From the NCBI RefSeq assembly GCF_015160855.1, contig NZ_CP063373.1, positions 9,771,001 through 9,835,000 on the forward strand: DNA of 64,000 nucleotides, read 5' to 3'. Below are positions 17,742 through 27,021 of this stretch, piece by piece (position 1 is the first letter of the stretch; every line of letters starts with the position of its first letter). The translations under genes were made by a program, and so were the position numbers. This DNA comes from Streptomyces ferrugineus. Lineage in GTDB: Bacteria > Actinomycetota > Actinomycetes > Streptomycetales > Streptomycetaceae. The notes under the pieces are model-generated. The model did not search any database. It was not told the DNA's origin and saw nothing but the letters and a program-made list of their open reading frames with translations.

Positions 17742-18641
17742 TCACCACGCCAACTGCGCGATCTCCTCCACCACCACCGCACACGCGTCCGCCGCCGGAT
17801 CGATCAGCGGAAAGTGGCCGACGTCCTCCAGCAGCGTCAGACCGACGACCTCCCCCGCCTTCGCCGCCGCGTCCGCGTACGACTCGGCGACGGCCAGCGG
17901 GACCACGATGTCGGTGCGGCCCTGGACGAGCGTGGTGGCGATGCCCGTCGGGAGCAGGAACGCGGGGTCCGCGTACGGCTGACGCTCGGCGAACTCCACC
18001 TCGCCGCCCAGGAGTTGCCGCGCCGCGCCGCCGCAGACGTCCAGCTTGTCGGCGACCGCGAAGTCGGCGATCGGGGCGAGGGCGACCACACCGCGCAGGG
18101 GCGCGGGCCGGTCGATGCGCCAGGGCGCGTCCGCCGGGAGGACGTGGCGGGCAGCCGCCCAGAGGGCCAGGTGGCCGCCGGCGGAGTGGCCGGTGAGCAC
18201 CGTCCGGCGCGGATCGGCCTGCGGGAGCGCCTCCCGTACGAGCGCGGGCAGCGCGTCCACGGCCGCGGCGACATCGTCGAAGGTCTCCGGCCAGCGCCCG
18301 GCGACCGGACCGCCGCCACCCGAAGCGCCCTCGGCACCGCCGGCCCCCGCCGCCCCCCGCCGGTACTCCACATTGGCCACGGCGAACCCCCGCCGCGCCA
18401 GGAAGTCCGCGAACGGCGTGACGTGCCGGCGGTCGTAAGGGGACCGCCACGCCCCGCCGTGCAGGACGACGACCAGCGGGGCCGGAACGCCGGCGGCGGT
18501 CTCCCCGCGGGGCGCGTAGAAGTCGATCACCTGGTCGGGGTGGTCGCCGTAGGACGCGATGGCGTCGGGATCGACGGGCGGGTGCGAGAAGGCCGACTGC
18601 TCCTTGGCGGCGTCCCGGGCAGCTGCGGCGTCGTCCGGCAT
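17742..18641 (-). CDS. Alpha/beta hydrolase, probable kynurenine formamidase
   Basis: The 299-residue hydrolase has the oxyanion motif HGGAW at 61-65, the nucleophile elbow GHSAGG with Ser153, an Asp in GRTDIVVP and a His in EDVGHFPLID near the end, the arylformamidase/carboxylesterase layout. It lies near kynureninase and tryptophan 2,3-dioxygenase genes, with which it would complete the route tryptophan to N-formylkynurenine to kynurenine to anthranilate; from memory an equivalent S. coelicolor gene has this role. GAGAGG seven bases before the ATG supports the start. A loop of about 20 Gly/Ala/Ser residues at 97-116 interrupts the domain. A generic esterase cannot be excluded. Confidence 0.8.
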   Translation of the reverse strand: MPDDAAAARDAAKEQSAFSHPPVDPDAIASYGDHPDQVIDFYAPRGETAAGVPAPLVVVLHGGAWRSPYDRRHVTPFADFLARRGFAVANVEYRRGAAGAGGAEGASGGGGPVAGRWPETFDDVAAAVDALPALVREALPQADPRRTVLTGHSAGGHLALWAAARHVLPADAPWRIDRPAPLRGVVALAPIADFAVADKLDVCGGAARQLLGGEVEFAERQPYADPAFLLPTGIATTLVQGRTDIVVPLAVAESYADAAAKAGEVVGLTLLEDVGHFPLIDPAADACAVVVEEIAQLAW

Positions 18642-18851
18642 GCTCCAACCTCTCAGCAGCGAAACGGATTTGTGGGAACAAGGCGGCGTGGCGGACCAAG
18701 AGGGAACCGGCCGTTGGCGGGGACGGTACCAGGCCCCTCACATGCGCGGACACGTGGATGTCACGCTCGGTGAGGGGTAAACGGTTCTGCTGTTTCGTTA
18801 CGCTGACCCCGGAGATCGCACCGCACCGCGCCGTGCACCAAGGAGGCCGAT

Positions 18852-19460
18852 ATGTCCGCCGAACCCGGCACCCTACGTCCCGGAGGGCGTACCGCGCGTG
18901 TCCGTACGGCCGTGCTGCGGGCGGCCGGAGACGTGCTGGCCGAGCAGGGTTTCGCCGGCCTCGACCTCGCCGACGTCGCCCGCCGCGCGCAGGTCGGCAA
19001 GACGACCGTGTACCGGCGGTGGGGCTCGGTGACGGGGCTGGTGGCCGACCTGCTCGCCGACATGGCCGAGCAGTCGCTGCCGCGCGAGGAGACCGGATCC
19101 GCGCTGGGCGATCTGCGGGCCAACGCGGCGCTGGTGCAGCGGACGCTGGCGGACCCCCGGCAAGGGGCGCTGTTCCGCGCCGTCATCGCCGCCGCGACCT
19201 GCGACGAACGTACGGCGCAGGCGCTGCGGCGGTTCTACGAGGTGCGGGTGGCCGAGTGGGCGCCGTGCGTGGAACAGGGCGTCGCCAGGGGGGAGTTGCC
19301 GGCCGGGACGGACGCGGAGGCCGTCGTACGGGCGGTGTCGGCGCCCCTCTACTACCAGTTGCTGACGACCGGGGTGGTCCCCGACGCCCCCGCCGCGGAG
19401 CGCGCCGCGCGGGCCGCGCACGCTGCCGCCGTGGCGGGGGCGTACGTCACCGGGACGTGA
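18852..19460 (+). CDS. TetR family regulator within the kynurenine gene group
   Basis: The 202-residue protein has the TetR DNA-binding domain at about residues 15-60 (AEQGFAGLDLADVARRAQVG, then KTTVYRRWGSVTGLVADLL) and a C-terminal TetR_C-like domain. AAGGAGG before the ATG at 18852 gives a clear start. It is divergent from the formamidase-like gene (211-bp gap) and faces the kynureninase/dioxygenase operon tail to tail, so it is a candidate regulator of tryptophan catabolism. I see no convincing palindrome in the divergent gap, so the target is unproved. Confidence 0.85.
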   Translation: MSAEPGTLRPGGRTARVRTAVLRAAGDVLAEQGFAGLDLADVARRAQVGKTTVYRRWGSVTGLVADLLADMAEQSLPREETGSALGDLRANAALVQRTLADPRQGALFRAVIAAATCDERTAQALRRFYEVRVAEWAPCVEQGVARGELPAGTDAEAVVRAVSAPLYYQLLTTGVVPDAPAAERAARAAHAAAVAGAYVTGT

Positions 19461-19512
19461 CCGGGGCATGACCGCGGGACGTGACCGGGACGTGACCGGG
19501 ACGTGACCGGGC

Positions 19513-20721
19513 TCAGCGCAGCACCTCTCCCAGCACCCGCGCCGCCCGCTCCACATCCGCGAACCCCACGTACAGCGGCGTGAAACCGAACCGCAGCACG
19601 TCAGGATGCCGGAAGTCGCCCACGACCCCCCGCTCGATCAGCCGCTTCATCACGTCCCCGGCGTCCTCGCACCGCAGCGCCACCTGGCTGCCGCGCTCCG
19701 CGTGGGCCACCGGAGTCACCGACTCCACCCGCCCCTCGGGCGCATACGCCGCGACGCACTCCAGGAAGAAGTCCGTCAGCGCGAGCGACTTGGCCCGTAC
19801 CGCCTCGATCGGCACGCCGTCCCAGACCTCCAGAGCCGCCTCCAGGGCGAGCATGGAGAGGATGTCGGGCGTGCCGACGCGACCGCGCGGCGCACCCGCC
19901 GCCGGCTCGAAGTCGGTTCGCATGCCGAACGGCTCGGCGTGCGAGTTCCAGCCGGGGAGCGGGGAGTCGAAGCGGTCCTGGAGATCCCGTCGCACGTACA
20001 GGTAAGCCGGTGAACCGGGGCCGCCGTTCAGGTACTTGTAGGTGCAGCCGACCGCCAGGTCCACGCCGTGCTCGTCGAGCCCGACCGGAAGCGCGCCCGC
20101 GCTGTGACACAGGTCCCAGACGGCGAGGGCGCCCGCGGCGTGCACGGCGGCGGTGAGGGACGGCAGGTCGTGCAGCCGCCCGGTGCGGTAGTCGACGTGG
20201 TTCAGCAGGACGGCGGCGGTACGGTCGCTCAGCGCGCCCGGCACCTCGGCGGGCACCACCGGTCGCAGCGTACGGCCGGTCATGCGCGCCGCCGACTCGG
20301 CGATGTAACCGTCGGTGGGGAAGGTGGTCGCGTCGACGAGGATCTCGTCGCGGCCGGAACCGGTGGGCTCGGACTCCGCCATCCGCACGGCGGCCACAAG
20401 CGCCTTGAAGACATTGACACTTGTGGAGTCGCCGACCACGATCTGGCCCGCCGCCGCGCCGACCAGCGGGGCGATCCGGTCGCCGATCCGCTCGGGCGCG
20501 GTCCACCAGCCGCTCTCGTCCCAGGACCGGATCCGCAGCTCGCCCCACTGCCGCCGTACGACGTCCTCGACGCGGCCGGGGACGTGCGCGGGCAGGGCGC
20601 CCAGGGAGTTGCCGTCGAGGTAGACCACGTCGTCGAGGACGAACTGCTTGCGGGTGCCGGCCAGTTCGTCGGCGGCGTCCAGCGCACCCGCCCTCGTCAC
20701 GAGCGTCGAGTGCTCAGACAT
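19513..20721 (-). CDS. kynU: Kynureninase
   Basis: The 402-residue pyridoxal-phosphate enzyme cleaves kynurenine to anthranilate and alanine. Diagnostic segments are VVYLDGNSLGALP near the N-terminus, WWTAPERIGDRIAPLVGA, the Asp of AVWDLCHSAGALP, and the cofactor lysine in AVGCTYKYLNGGPGSPA at Lys229. The ATG at 20721 overlaps the end of the dioxygenase gene by eight bases, so the two enzymes are made together. Four copies of a GTGACCGGGAC-like repeat follow between 19460 and 19511, in the gap to the convergent TetR gene. Confidence 0.96.
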   Translation of the reverse strand: MSEHSTLVTRAGALDAADELAGTRKQFVLDDVVYLDGNSLGALPAHVPGRVEDVVRRQWGELRIRSWDESGWWTAPERIGDRIAPLVGAAAGQIVVGDSTSVNVFKALVAAVRMAESEPTGSGRDEILVDATTFPTDGYIAESAARMTGRTLRPVVPAEVPGALSDRTAAVLLNHVDYRTGRLHDLPSLTAAVHAAGALAVWDLCHSAGALPVGLDEHGVDLAVGCTYKYLNGGPGSPAYLYVRRDLQDRFDSPLPGWNSHAEPFGMRTDFEPAAGAPRGRVGTPDILSMLALEAALEVWDGVPIEAVRAKSLALTDFFLECVAAYAPEGRVESVTPVAHAERGSQVALRCEDAGDVMKRLIERGVVGDFRHPDVLRFGFTPLYVGFADVERAARVLGEVLR

Positions 20722-21598
20722 GGGACCTCGCCGTCCACAGCTCGGGGAAGACGTTCTTGCGGGCCCGCTTCTCCAGCCAGGCCACGCCGGCCGAACCGCC
20801 CGTGCCGGGCTTGGCACCCATCGCGCGGCGGGTGGCGACCAGGTGGTCGTTGCGCCAGCGCCACACCAGTTCCGCGACGTCGGTCAACGCCTCGCCGAGG
20901 CGGGCGAGCTCGGCGTTCTGGTCGCCCGCGTAGATCGCGGTCCAGGCCGCCTCTACGGCGTCCGAGGGCTCGTAGCGCTGCGAGACGTCGCGCCTGAGAA
21001 CGGACTCGGGGATGTCGCAGCCGCGCCGGGCGAGGAAGCGGAGCACCTCGTCGTAGAGGCTCGGCTCGTGCAGGGCCTTCTCCAGTTCCGCGTGGACGCG
21101 CGGGGCGCCGCGGTGCGGGACGAGCATGGACGCCGACTTCTCGGCGAGCAGGAACTCCATCCGGCGGTACATCGCCGACTGGAAGCCGGATCCCTCGCCG
21201 AGGGCGCTGCGGTACGCGTTGAACTGGGCCGGGGTGAGCTGGCCGAGCGGCTTCCAGGAGGCGTTCAGGGCCTCCAGCTCCCGTACGGAACGCTTCAGGG
21301 CGTCGATCGCCACGCCCGGCCGGTCCTCGCGCAGTGCGTGCGCCGCGGTCTCCCACTCATGGACGATGACCGTGAACCACAGCTCCATGACCTGGGTCGT
21401 GACCAGGAAGACCATCTCTCCCGGGTCGTCGGAGAGGGTGTGCTGGAGGTGGGTGAGCACGTCCGCCTTGACGTAGTCCTCGTAGGGCGTCGTGCCGGCG
21501 AAGTCGAGATGCGGGGTCTCGGGCTCTTGAGTCTCCGTGGAATTCCCCGTGGAATTCCCCGTGGAATTCTCCGCGGACCGATGAGCCTGCTGGGACAT
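20714..21598 (-). CDS. kynA: Tryptophan 2,3-dioxygenase, with substituted distal residue
   Basis: The 294-residue haem enzyme opens the indole ring of tryptophan to give N-formylkynurenine. It has the PYEDYVKADVLTHLQ start, EMVFLVTTQVMELWF, FQSAMYRRMEFLLAEKS, and the proximal haem histidine region VWRWRNDHLVATRRAMG, followed by GTGGSAGVAWLEK. In well-studied family members the segment reads THQxxELWF or QHQxxELW with a distal His near the substrate; here Thr68 stands in its place. The first 25 residues contain NSTGNSTGNST, encoded by 12-bp repeats with GAATTC. It is the first gene of the operon with kynureninase. Confidence 0.95.
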   Translation of the reverse strand: MSQQAHRSAENSTGNSTGNSTETQEPETPHLDFAGTTPYEDYVKADVLTHLQHTLSDDPGEMVFLVTTQVMELWFTVIVHEWETAAHALREDRPGVAIDALKRSVRELEALNASWKPLGQLTPAQFNAYRSALGEGSGFQSAMYRRMEFLLAEKSASMLVPHRGAPRVHAELEKALHEPSLYDEVLRFLARRGCDIPESVLRRDVSQRYEPSDAVEAAWTAIYAGDQNAELARLGEALTDVAELVWRWRNDHLVATRRAMGAKPGTGGSAGVAWLEKRARKNVFPELWTARSHV

Positions 21599-21700
21599 TG
21601 CTGTCTCCTGTGTAACTCCGGGTAGCGGTCCGCCCTGCCGTTATCGGCAAAGGGGCCCCGGTCCCCACCCGGCATCCTCAGGGATCGCCCCGGACGGCGC

Positions 21701-21730
21701 AAGGCCCGCCTGGTCACACGGGCGGGCCTT
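21701..21730 (-). terminator. Hairpin terminator after the DUF3151 gene
   Basis: AAGGCCCGCC and GGCGGGCCTT form a perfect 10-bp stem around a 10-nt loop, 30 bp beyond the stop of the minus-strand gene at 21760. It separates that gene from the dioxygenase operon that starts at 21598. Confidence 0.85.
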
Positions 21731-21759
21731 ACGGGGGCGGTGCCCGAAGTGGCTAGTGG

Positions 21760-22173
21760 CTAGCCCAGGGTCTGGGCCGCCGTCGGCGAGGAGTCCTTCA
21801 GGAACTGCGTGCAGCGCTCGTACTCCTCCTGCTCGCCGATGGTGCCGGCGGCGCGGGCGAGGGCGTGCAGGGCGCGCAGGAAGCCCCGGTTGGGCTCGTG
21901 CTCCCAGGGGACGGGGCCGTGGCCCTTCCAGCCGCTCCTGCGCAGGGCGTCCAGGCCGCGGTGGTAGCCCGTACGGGCGTAGGCGTACGACTCCACGACG
22001 CTGCCCCGCTCGAAGGCCTCGTCGGCCAGCTGGGCCCAGGCCAGGGAGGAGGTCGGGTGCTTCGCGGCGACGTCCGCGGGGGCGGTGCCGGCGGCGAGCA
22101 GCTCGCGCGGCTCGGGGTCGTCGGGGAGGTGGGTCGGGGGCGGGCCCCCGAGGAGGTTTTCGTGAATGGCCAT
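21760..22173 (-). CDS. DUF3151 family protein
   Basis: The 137-residue protein is a recognisable actinobacterial DUF3151 (PF11349) member: MAIHENLLGGPPPTHLP at the start, then SSLAWAQLADEAFERGSVVESYAYARTGYHRGLDALR, the highly conserved core WKGHGPVPWEHEPNRGFLRALHAL, and a helical tail. It is predicted all-alpha and cytoplasmic with a TPR-like look. Its function is not known; it is typically found near fructose-bisphosphate aldolase, as here. It ends at a strong hairpin and is preceded by about 740 bp of repeat-rich non-coding DNA. Confidence 0.9.
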   Translation of the reverse strand: MAIHENLLGGPPPTHLPDDPEPRELLAAGTAPADVAAKHPTSSLAWAQLADEAFERGSVVESYAYARTGYHRGLDALRRSGWKGHGPVPWEHEPNRGFLRALHALARAAGTIGEQEEYERCTQFLKDSSPTAAQTLG

Positions 22174-22289
22174 GGGGTCCAGTCTGGCCCATGGGGTGGT
22201 GCGGCGGGGTGGGCCGGGGCCTTGGGCGACGGCCGGGTCCTTCTCGCCCCCGCCGCTGGTGACGACCGGGTTTCCTCGCCCCCGCCGCC

Positions 22290-22399
22290 CCTACCCGTCC
22301 CATCCCCAGGGGCGCTGCCCCTTCGACCCCCGCTGGGGCTGCCGCCCCAGACCCCGCTCCGGCCCTGAAGGGGCCTTGTCCTCAAACGCCGGACGGGCT
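22290..22399. repeat. Streptomyces-type intergenic repeat with nested hairpins
   Basis: The stretch contains a GGGGCTGCCGCCCC hairpin, then CCGGCCCTGAAGGGGCC and CTCAAACGCCGGACGGGCTG. I recognise these strings as part of a family found many times between Streptomyces genes, often beyond 3' ends. They form several short stem-loops and probably act in transcript ends or are a REP-like element. No reading frame here is supported. Confidence 0.7.
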
Positions 22400-22888
22400 G
22401 GGGGGTGCCGACCGGCGCCGAAAGGTCACGGCCGGCGGGTGGGTGGGGGCTGGGGATGGTGAGAGCCCGCACTCGGACACCCCGGGCGGGGCGGATTGTG
22501 ACGACCGGCGCCGAAGGCGACGGCCAGCGCGAGGGTGGGGGCTCGGGACGGGGAGAACCCCCACTCGGACACCCCGGGCGGGGCGGATTGTGACGACCGA
22601 CGCCGAAAGGCGACGGCCAGCCAGTGGGTGAGGGCTCGGGACGGGGAGAACCCCCACTCGGACACCCCGGGCGGGGCGGATTGTGACGACCGACGCCGAA
22701 AGGCGACGGCCAGCCAGTGGGTGAGGGCTCGGGACGGGGAGAACCCCCACTCGGACACCCCGGGCGGGGCGGATTGTGACGACCGACGCCGAAAGGCGAC
22801 GGCCAGCCAGTGGGTGCGGGCTCGGGACGGGGAGAACCCCCACTCGGACACCCCAGGCCGGCCGGATTGTGGTGAGCGGTGCTGAGAG
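22400..22888. repeat. Tandem repeat, five copies of about 93 bp
   Basis: The marker GGATTGTG recurs at 22493, 22585, 22678, 22771 and 22864, so the period is 92-93 bp. Units 3 and 4 are practically identical; the outer ones are diverged, as expected for unequal crossing-over. Each unit contains ACGCCGAAAGGCGACGGCCAG, GGGCTCGGGACGGGGAGAAC and CACTCGGACACCCCGGGCGG. The array fills the gap between the stop of the MFS gene at 22913 and the DUF3151 gene. Several frames are open because 93 is a multiple of three, but none has a start with a ribosome site. Confidence 0.9.
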
Positions 22889-22912
22889 GCGATCCTCCGC
22901 CTCGCACGACCC

Positions 22913-24388
22913 CTACTCCCCCACCTGCAATCTCCCCTTGCTGCGCTCCCCCTCCAACGGCGGTGCCGTCACGCTGCCGTGGGTGACGCACTCCGGGTGA
23001 CGGCAGTCCGGCGGCAGGGGCCGTACCGTCGCGAAGGCGACCGCCGCGCCCGCCACCAGTACGCCGGTACAGATCACCATCGCCCTGCCGAACGCGTCGT
23101 CGAAGGCGTCGGCCGAGCGGTACGCCTCCTCGCCCATGCCGGCCAGCAGCGGCAGCGCGGCCACCGCGACCAGGCCCGCCGCCCGTGCCGCCGCGTTGTT
23201 GATGCCGCTGGCCAGGCCCGCGCGGGCGGTGTCGACGGAGGCGAGGACCGTGGCCGTCAGAGGGGCGACCAGGGTGACCATGCCCAGGCCCAGGACCAGC
23301 AGGGCCGGGAGGACGTCGGCGAGGTACGAGGCGTTCGGGCCCACGCGCAGCATCAGGAGGGTTCCGGCCGCGCACAGCAGGGGGCCGGCCGTCAGCGGGA
23401 TGCGCGGGCCGATGCGGTCGGCGAGGGCGCCCGAGCGGGCCGAGAACAGCAGCATCAGGGCGGTCGTCGGCAGCAGGGCCGTGCCGGCGCCGAGGGCCGA
23501 GTAGCCGGCCACGACCTGGAGCTGGAGGGCGGCGAGGAAGAAGAAGCCGCCGAAGGCCGCGTAGACGCAGAGGGTGACCAGGTTGACCGCCGTGAACTGG
23601 CGGGAGCCGAAGATGTCCAGCGGCATCATCGGGTCCGGGCGGCCGCGCTCGACGTACACGAAGGCGATCCCGGCCGCAACGCCGCCCACCGCGGCGAGGA
23701 GCACCACCAGCGAGCCCTGCCGGGCCTCGATCAGCGCGTAGGTCACCAGGGCGAGAGACGCGGCGCCCAGGGTCGCGCCGAGCACGTCGAAGCGGCCGTG
23801 CTTGGTGCCGTCGCCGGACTCGGGGACGTGCCGTACGGCGATCGGGGCGCACAGCAGCGCCAGCGGGACGTTGAGCAGGAACACCCAGCGCCAGCCCGGA
23901 CCGTCCACCAGCCAGCCGCCCAGGAAGGGGCCCACCGCCGCGCCGATGCCCCCGAAGCCGGACCACAGGCCGACCGCCCGCGCCCGGTCGTCGGGGTGGA
24001 AGGACGCCTGGATCAGGGCCAGGGAGCCGGGAGTGAGCAGGGCGCCGCCGATCCCCTGCAGCGCCCGTGCGGCGACGAGCACGCCGACGTTCGGGGCGAG
24101 GCCGCACAGCAGCGAGGCCGCGGCGAACCACACCACCCCGATGACGAAGATCCTCCGCCGCCCGTACCGGTCCCCCAGCGAACCGCCGAGCAGGATCAGC
24201 CCGGCCAGCGCCAGCATGTACGCGTTGACGGTCCACTGGAGCGCCGCGAGGTCGGCGTCCAGGTCACGGCCGATGCGCGGGAGGGCTACGTTGACGACGG
24301 TCGAGTCCAGCATCGCCATGCTGGAGCCGAGGACGGTGGTGAGCAGGATCCATCTGCCCTGCGGTGAGGCCAGCCGGACATCGGGCAT
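22913..24388 (-). CDS. MFS transporter, DHA2 (14-helix) type
   Basis: The 491-residue membrane protein has the DHA2 hallmarks: first helix WILLTTVLGSSMAMLDSTVV with the Asp typical of the group, motif GDRYGRRRIFV between helices 2 and 3, and motif C-like GGIGAAVGPFLGGWLVD in helix 5. It would export drugs or metabolites by proton antiport. The start MPDVRLAS at 24388 comes right before helix 1; the frame is open further upstream across the fba terminator, which argues against a longer form. The C-terminus is a short His/Cys-containing tail. The tandem repeat array begins 25 bp after its stop. Confidence 0.9.
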   Translation of the reverse strand: MPDVRLASPQGRWILLTTVLGSSMAMLDSTVVNVALPRIGRDLDADLAALQWTVNAYMLALAGLILLGGSLGDRYGRRRIFVIGVVWFAAASLLCGLAPNVGVLVAARALQGIGGALLTPGSLALIQASFHPDDRARAVGLWSGFGGIGAAVGPFLGGWLVDGPGWRWVFLLNVPLALLCAPIAVRHVPESGDGTKHGRFDVLGATLGAASLALVTYALIEARQGSLVVLLAAVGGVAAGIAFVYVERGRPDPMMPLDIFGSRQFTAVNLVTLCVYAAFGGFFFLAALQLQVVAGYSALGAGTALLPTTALMLLFSARSGALADRIGPRIPLTAGPLLCAAGTLLMLRVGPNASYLADVLPALLVLGLGMVTLVAPLTATVLASVDTARAGLASGINNAAARAAGLVAVAALPLLAGMGEEAYRSADAFDDAFGRAMVICTGVLVAGAAVAFATVRPLPPDCRHPECVTHGSVTAPPLEGERSKGRLQVGE

Positions 24389-24404
24389 GACCTCAGGTAT
24401 ACAG

Positions 24405-24437
24405 CGAGCCCGGCGCCGTAGACAGACGCCGGGCTCG
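24405..24437 (-). terminator. Hairpin terminator after fba
   Basis: CGAGCCCGGCG pairs perfectly with CGCCGGGCTCG across an 11-nt loop. It lies 37 bp beyond the fba stop at 24474 and just before the MFS start at 24388, so the MFS gene must have its own promoter or depend on read-through. Confidence 0.85.
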
Positions 24438-24473
24438 GAAGATCCGCGAAGGTCCGCGGGACACTCGCGGGAA

Positions 24474-25496
<1,023 letters not shown>

Positions 25497-25651
25497 CTGT
25501 CCGCTCCTTGGAGTGTGCGGGTTGACGTGCTGCGTTACTGCTTGTTTCTTACGGCCCTGACCTAGACCTTGGGGGGTGTGACGTCATCGTCGGCCCCATC
25601 TTTCCAGACTTGGCCGGATGCTCCCGCCCCCGTGTCCAACCTGTGGATAAC

Positions 25652-26200
25652 TCAGTCGAGGCCCAGGTCATCCTTGGAGTACGCGAACAGGTACGGCACC
25701 CCCGCACCCTCCTGGATCTTCTCGGCGGCGCCGGTGGCCCGGTCGACGATCGTCGCCACGGCCACGACCTCGCCGCCGGCCTCGCGCACGGCCTCGATGG
25801 CGGTGAGGGGGGAGCCGCCGGTGGTGGAGGTGTCCTCGACGACGAGCACCCGCCGCCCCGCGATGTCCGGGCCCTCGACCCGGCGCTGCAGCCCGTGCGC
25901 CTTGGCGGCCTTGCGGACGACGAAGGCGTCGAGCCGCTTCCCGCGCGCGGCGGCGGCGTGCAGCATGGCGCCGGCGACGGGGTCGGCGCCCATGGTGAGC
26001 CCGCCGACCGCGTCGAACTCCAGCTCGGAGGTCAGGTCGAGCAGCACCTGCCCGACGAGCGGCGCGGCCTGCCCGTCGAGGGTGATGCGCCGAAGATCGA
26101 CGTAGTAGTCGGCTTCCAGACCCGACGACAGGGTCACCTTGCCGTGCACCACGGCCTTGTCCTTGATCTGCTGCAGCAGCTCGCCGCGTACGTCAGTCAT
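25652..26200 (-). CDS. pyrE: Orotate phosphoribosyltransferase
   Basis: The 182-residue enzyme joins orotate to PRPP to make OMP in pyrimidine synthesis. The PRPP-binding loop VLVVEDTSTTGGSPL is near residues 118-132, the flexible catalytic loop with VVRKAAKAHG is at about 92-101, and VTLSSGLEADYYVDLRR is the N-terminal substrate region. Length matches the short actinobacterial form. It starts 11 bp after the epimerase gene and is the last gene of an operon with it and the aminotransferase. Confidence 0.96.
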   Translation of the reverse strand: MTDVRGELLQQIKDKAVVHGKVTLSSGLEADYYVDLRRITLDGQAAPLVGQVLLDLTSELEFDAVGGLTMGADPVAGAMLHAAAARGKRLDAFVVRKAAKAHGLQRRVEGPDIAGRRVLVVEDTSTTGGSPLTAIEAVREAGGEVVAVATIVDRATGAAEKIQEGAGVPYLFAYSKDDLGLD

Positions 26201-26210
26201 GCCGCCCAGC

Positions 26211-26999
26211 TTAGAGGCGCCGCCAGCTCCAGACCGTCGTGGCCTCGAGCGGCTCCAGGGGCGTGACCAGGCGGGGCTGGGTGTTGAGCCCGTTGGGCGG
26301 CCCGGTCTGCGGCTCGACGCACACGGCGGCGTCCTGCTCGTCGTACACCACCACCCACTCCTCGCGGCTGGTCACCTTCAGCTCCAGCTCTCCCGGCCAG
26401 GTGAGCGTGACGTCGACGCCGCCGGGCATGCCGAAGCAGTCGTCCCAGGGGCCGGGCTTCGGGTCGATGCGGTTCCCGGTGGGGAGGTGGTCGTCGCCGC
26501 GCTCCTCCTGCCAGGCGGGGCTGAAGTCGAGCACCACGTCCTCGCCGCCGAGATTCCGGTTGAACCAGGGGTGCCAGCCGATCTGTGCCGGGAAGGACGT
26601 CTCGTACGTCTCGACGGACATGGTGAGGCTGAGGCTGTCCTCGGTGAGCGCGACGACGTGGGTGACGCGAGCGGCGTAGGGCCACGGCTCGACCAGGTCG
26701 TACGTGATGACGGCCTCGTCCCGGGTGACCCGGGCGACGTCCCAGGCACCGTCGCGGGCGGTGCCGTGGATGGCGTTCGGCGGGGCGTTGAGCGGCATCT
26801 GCCGCACCACGGCACCGTCGAGGAACCGGCCGTCCCGGATCCGCCCGCACCAGGGAACCATCGGAAAGCAGCCGAACCGCTCCCCCTGCCGCAGCAACTC
26901 CGTCCCCCCGACGCGCAGCCCCGCGACCCGCCCGCCGTTGCCCGGCAGCACGTCCACCTCCGCGTCACCCGCGGTCAGCGTGATGTGTTCGTTACTCAC
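26211..26999 (-). CDS. Aldose 1-epimerase-like protein
   Basis: The 262-residue protein has the galactose-mutarotase beta fold: GGRVAGLRVGGTELL, then GCFPMVPWCGRIRDGRF, the His in NAIHGTARDGAWDV, the second His in IGWHPWFNR, and the late acidic residue in AVCVEPQTGPPN that acts as the general base in the family. It would convert anomers of hexoses. It starts with GTG 22 bp after the aminotransferase gene and is 10 bp before pyrE, so all three are probably co-transcribed, although there is no metabolic link that I can see. Confidence 0.88.
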   Translation of the reverse strand: MSNEHITLTAGDAEVDVLPGNGGRVAGLRVGGTELLRQGERFGCFPMVPWCGRIRDGRFLDGAVVRQMPLNAPPNAIHGTARDGAWDVARVTRDEAVITYDLVEPWPYAARVTHVVALTEDSLSLTMSVETYETSFPAQIGWHPWFNRNLGGEDVVLDFSPAWQEERGDDHLPTGNRIDPKPGPWDDCFGMPGGVDVTLTWPGELELKVTSREEWVVVYDEQDAAVCVEPQTGPPNGLNTQPRLVTPLEPLEATTVWSWRRL

Positions 27000-27021
27000 G
27001 GGGACGACCCTACTGGGGCGA

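Noticed and set aside
18782..18806. TetR operator before the regulator at 18852
   Set aside because: GTAA and TTAC arms are present at the ends but the inner positions do not pair, so it is no better than chance.
22382..22885. Repetitive proteins encoded by the 93-bp array on either strand
   Set aside because: Several frames are open at once because the unit is 31 codons long; starts lack ribosome sites and the products are low in complexity and unlike known proteins.
25571..25590. TGACGTCA palindrome upstream of fba as an operator
   Set aside because: An 8-bp palindrome is expected by chance at this scale and no regulator is linked to it.
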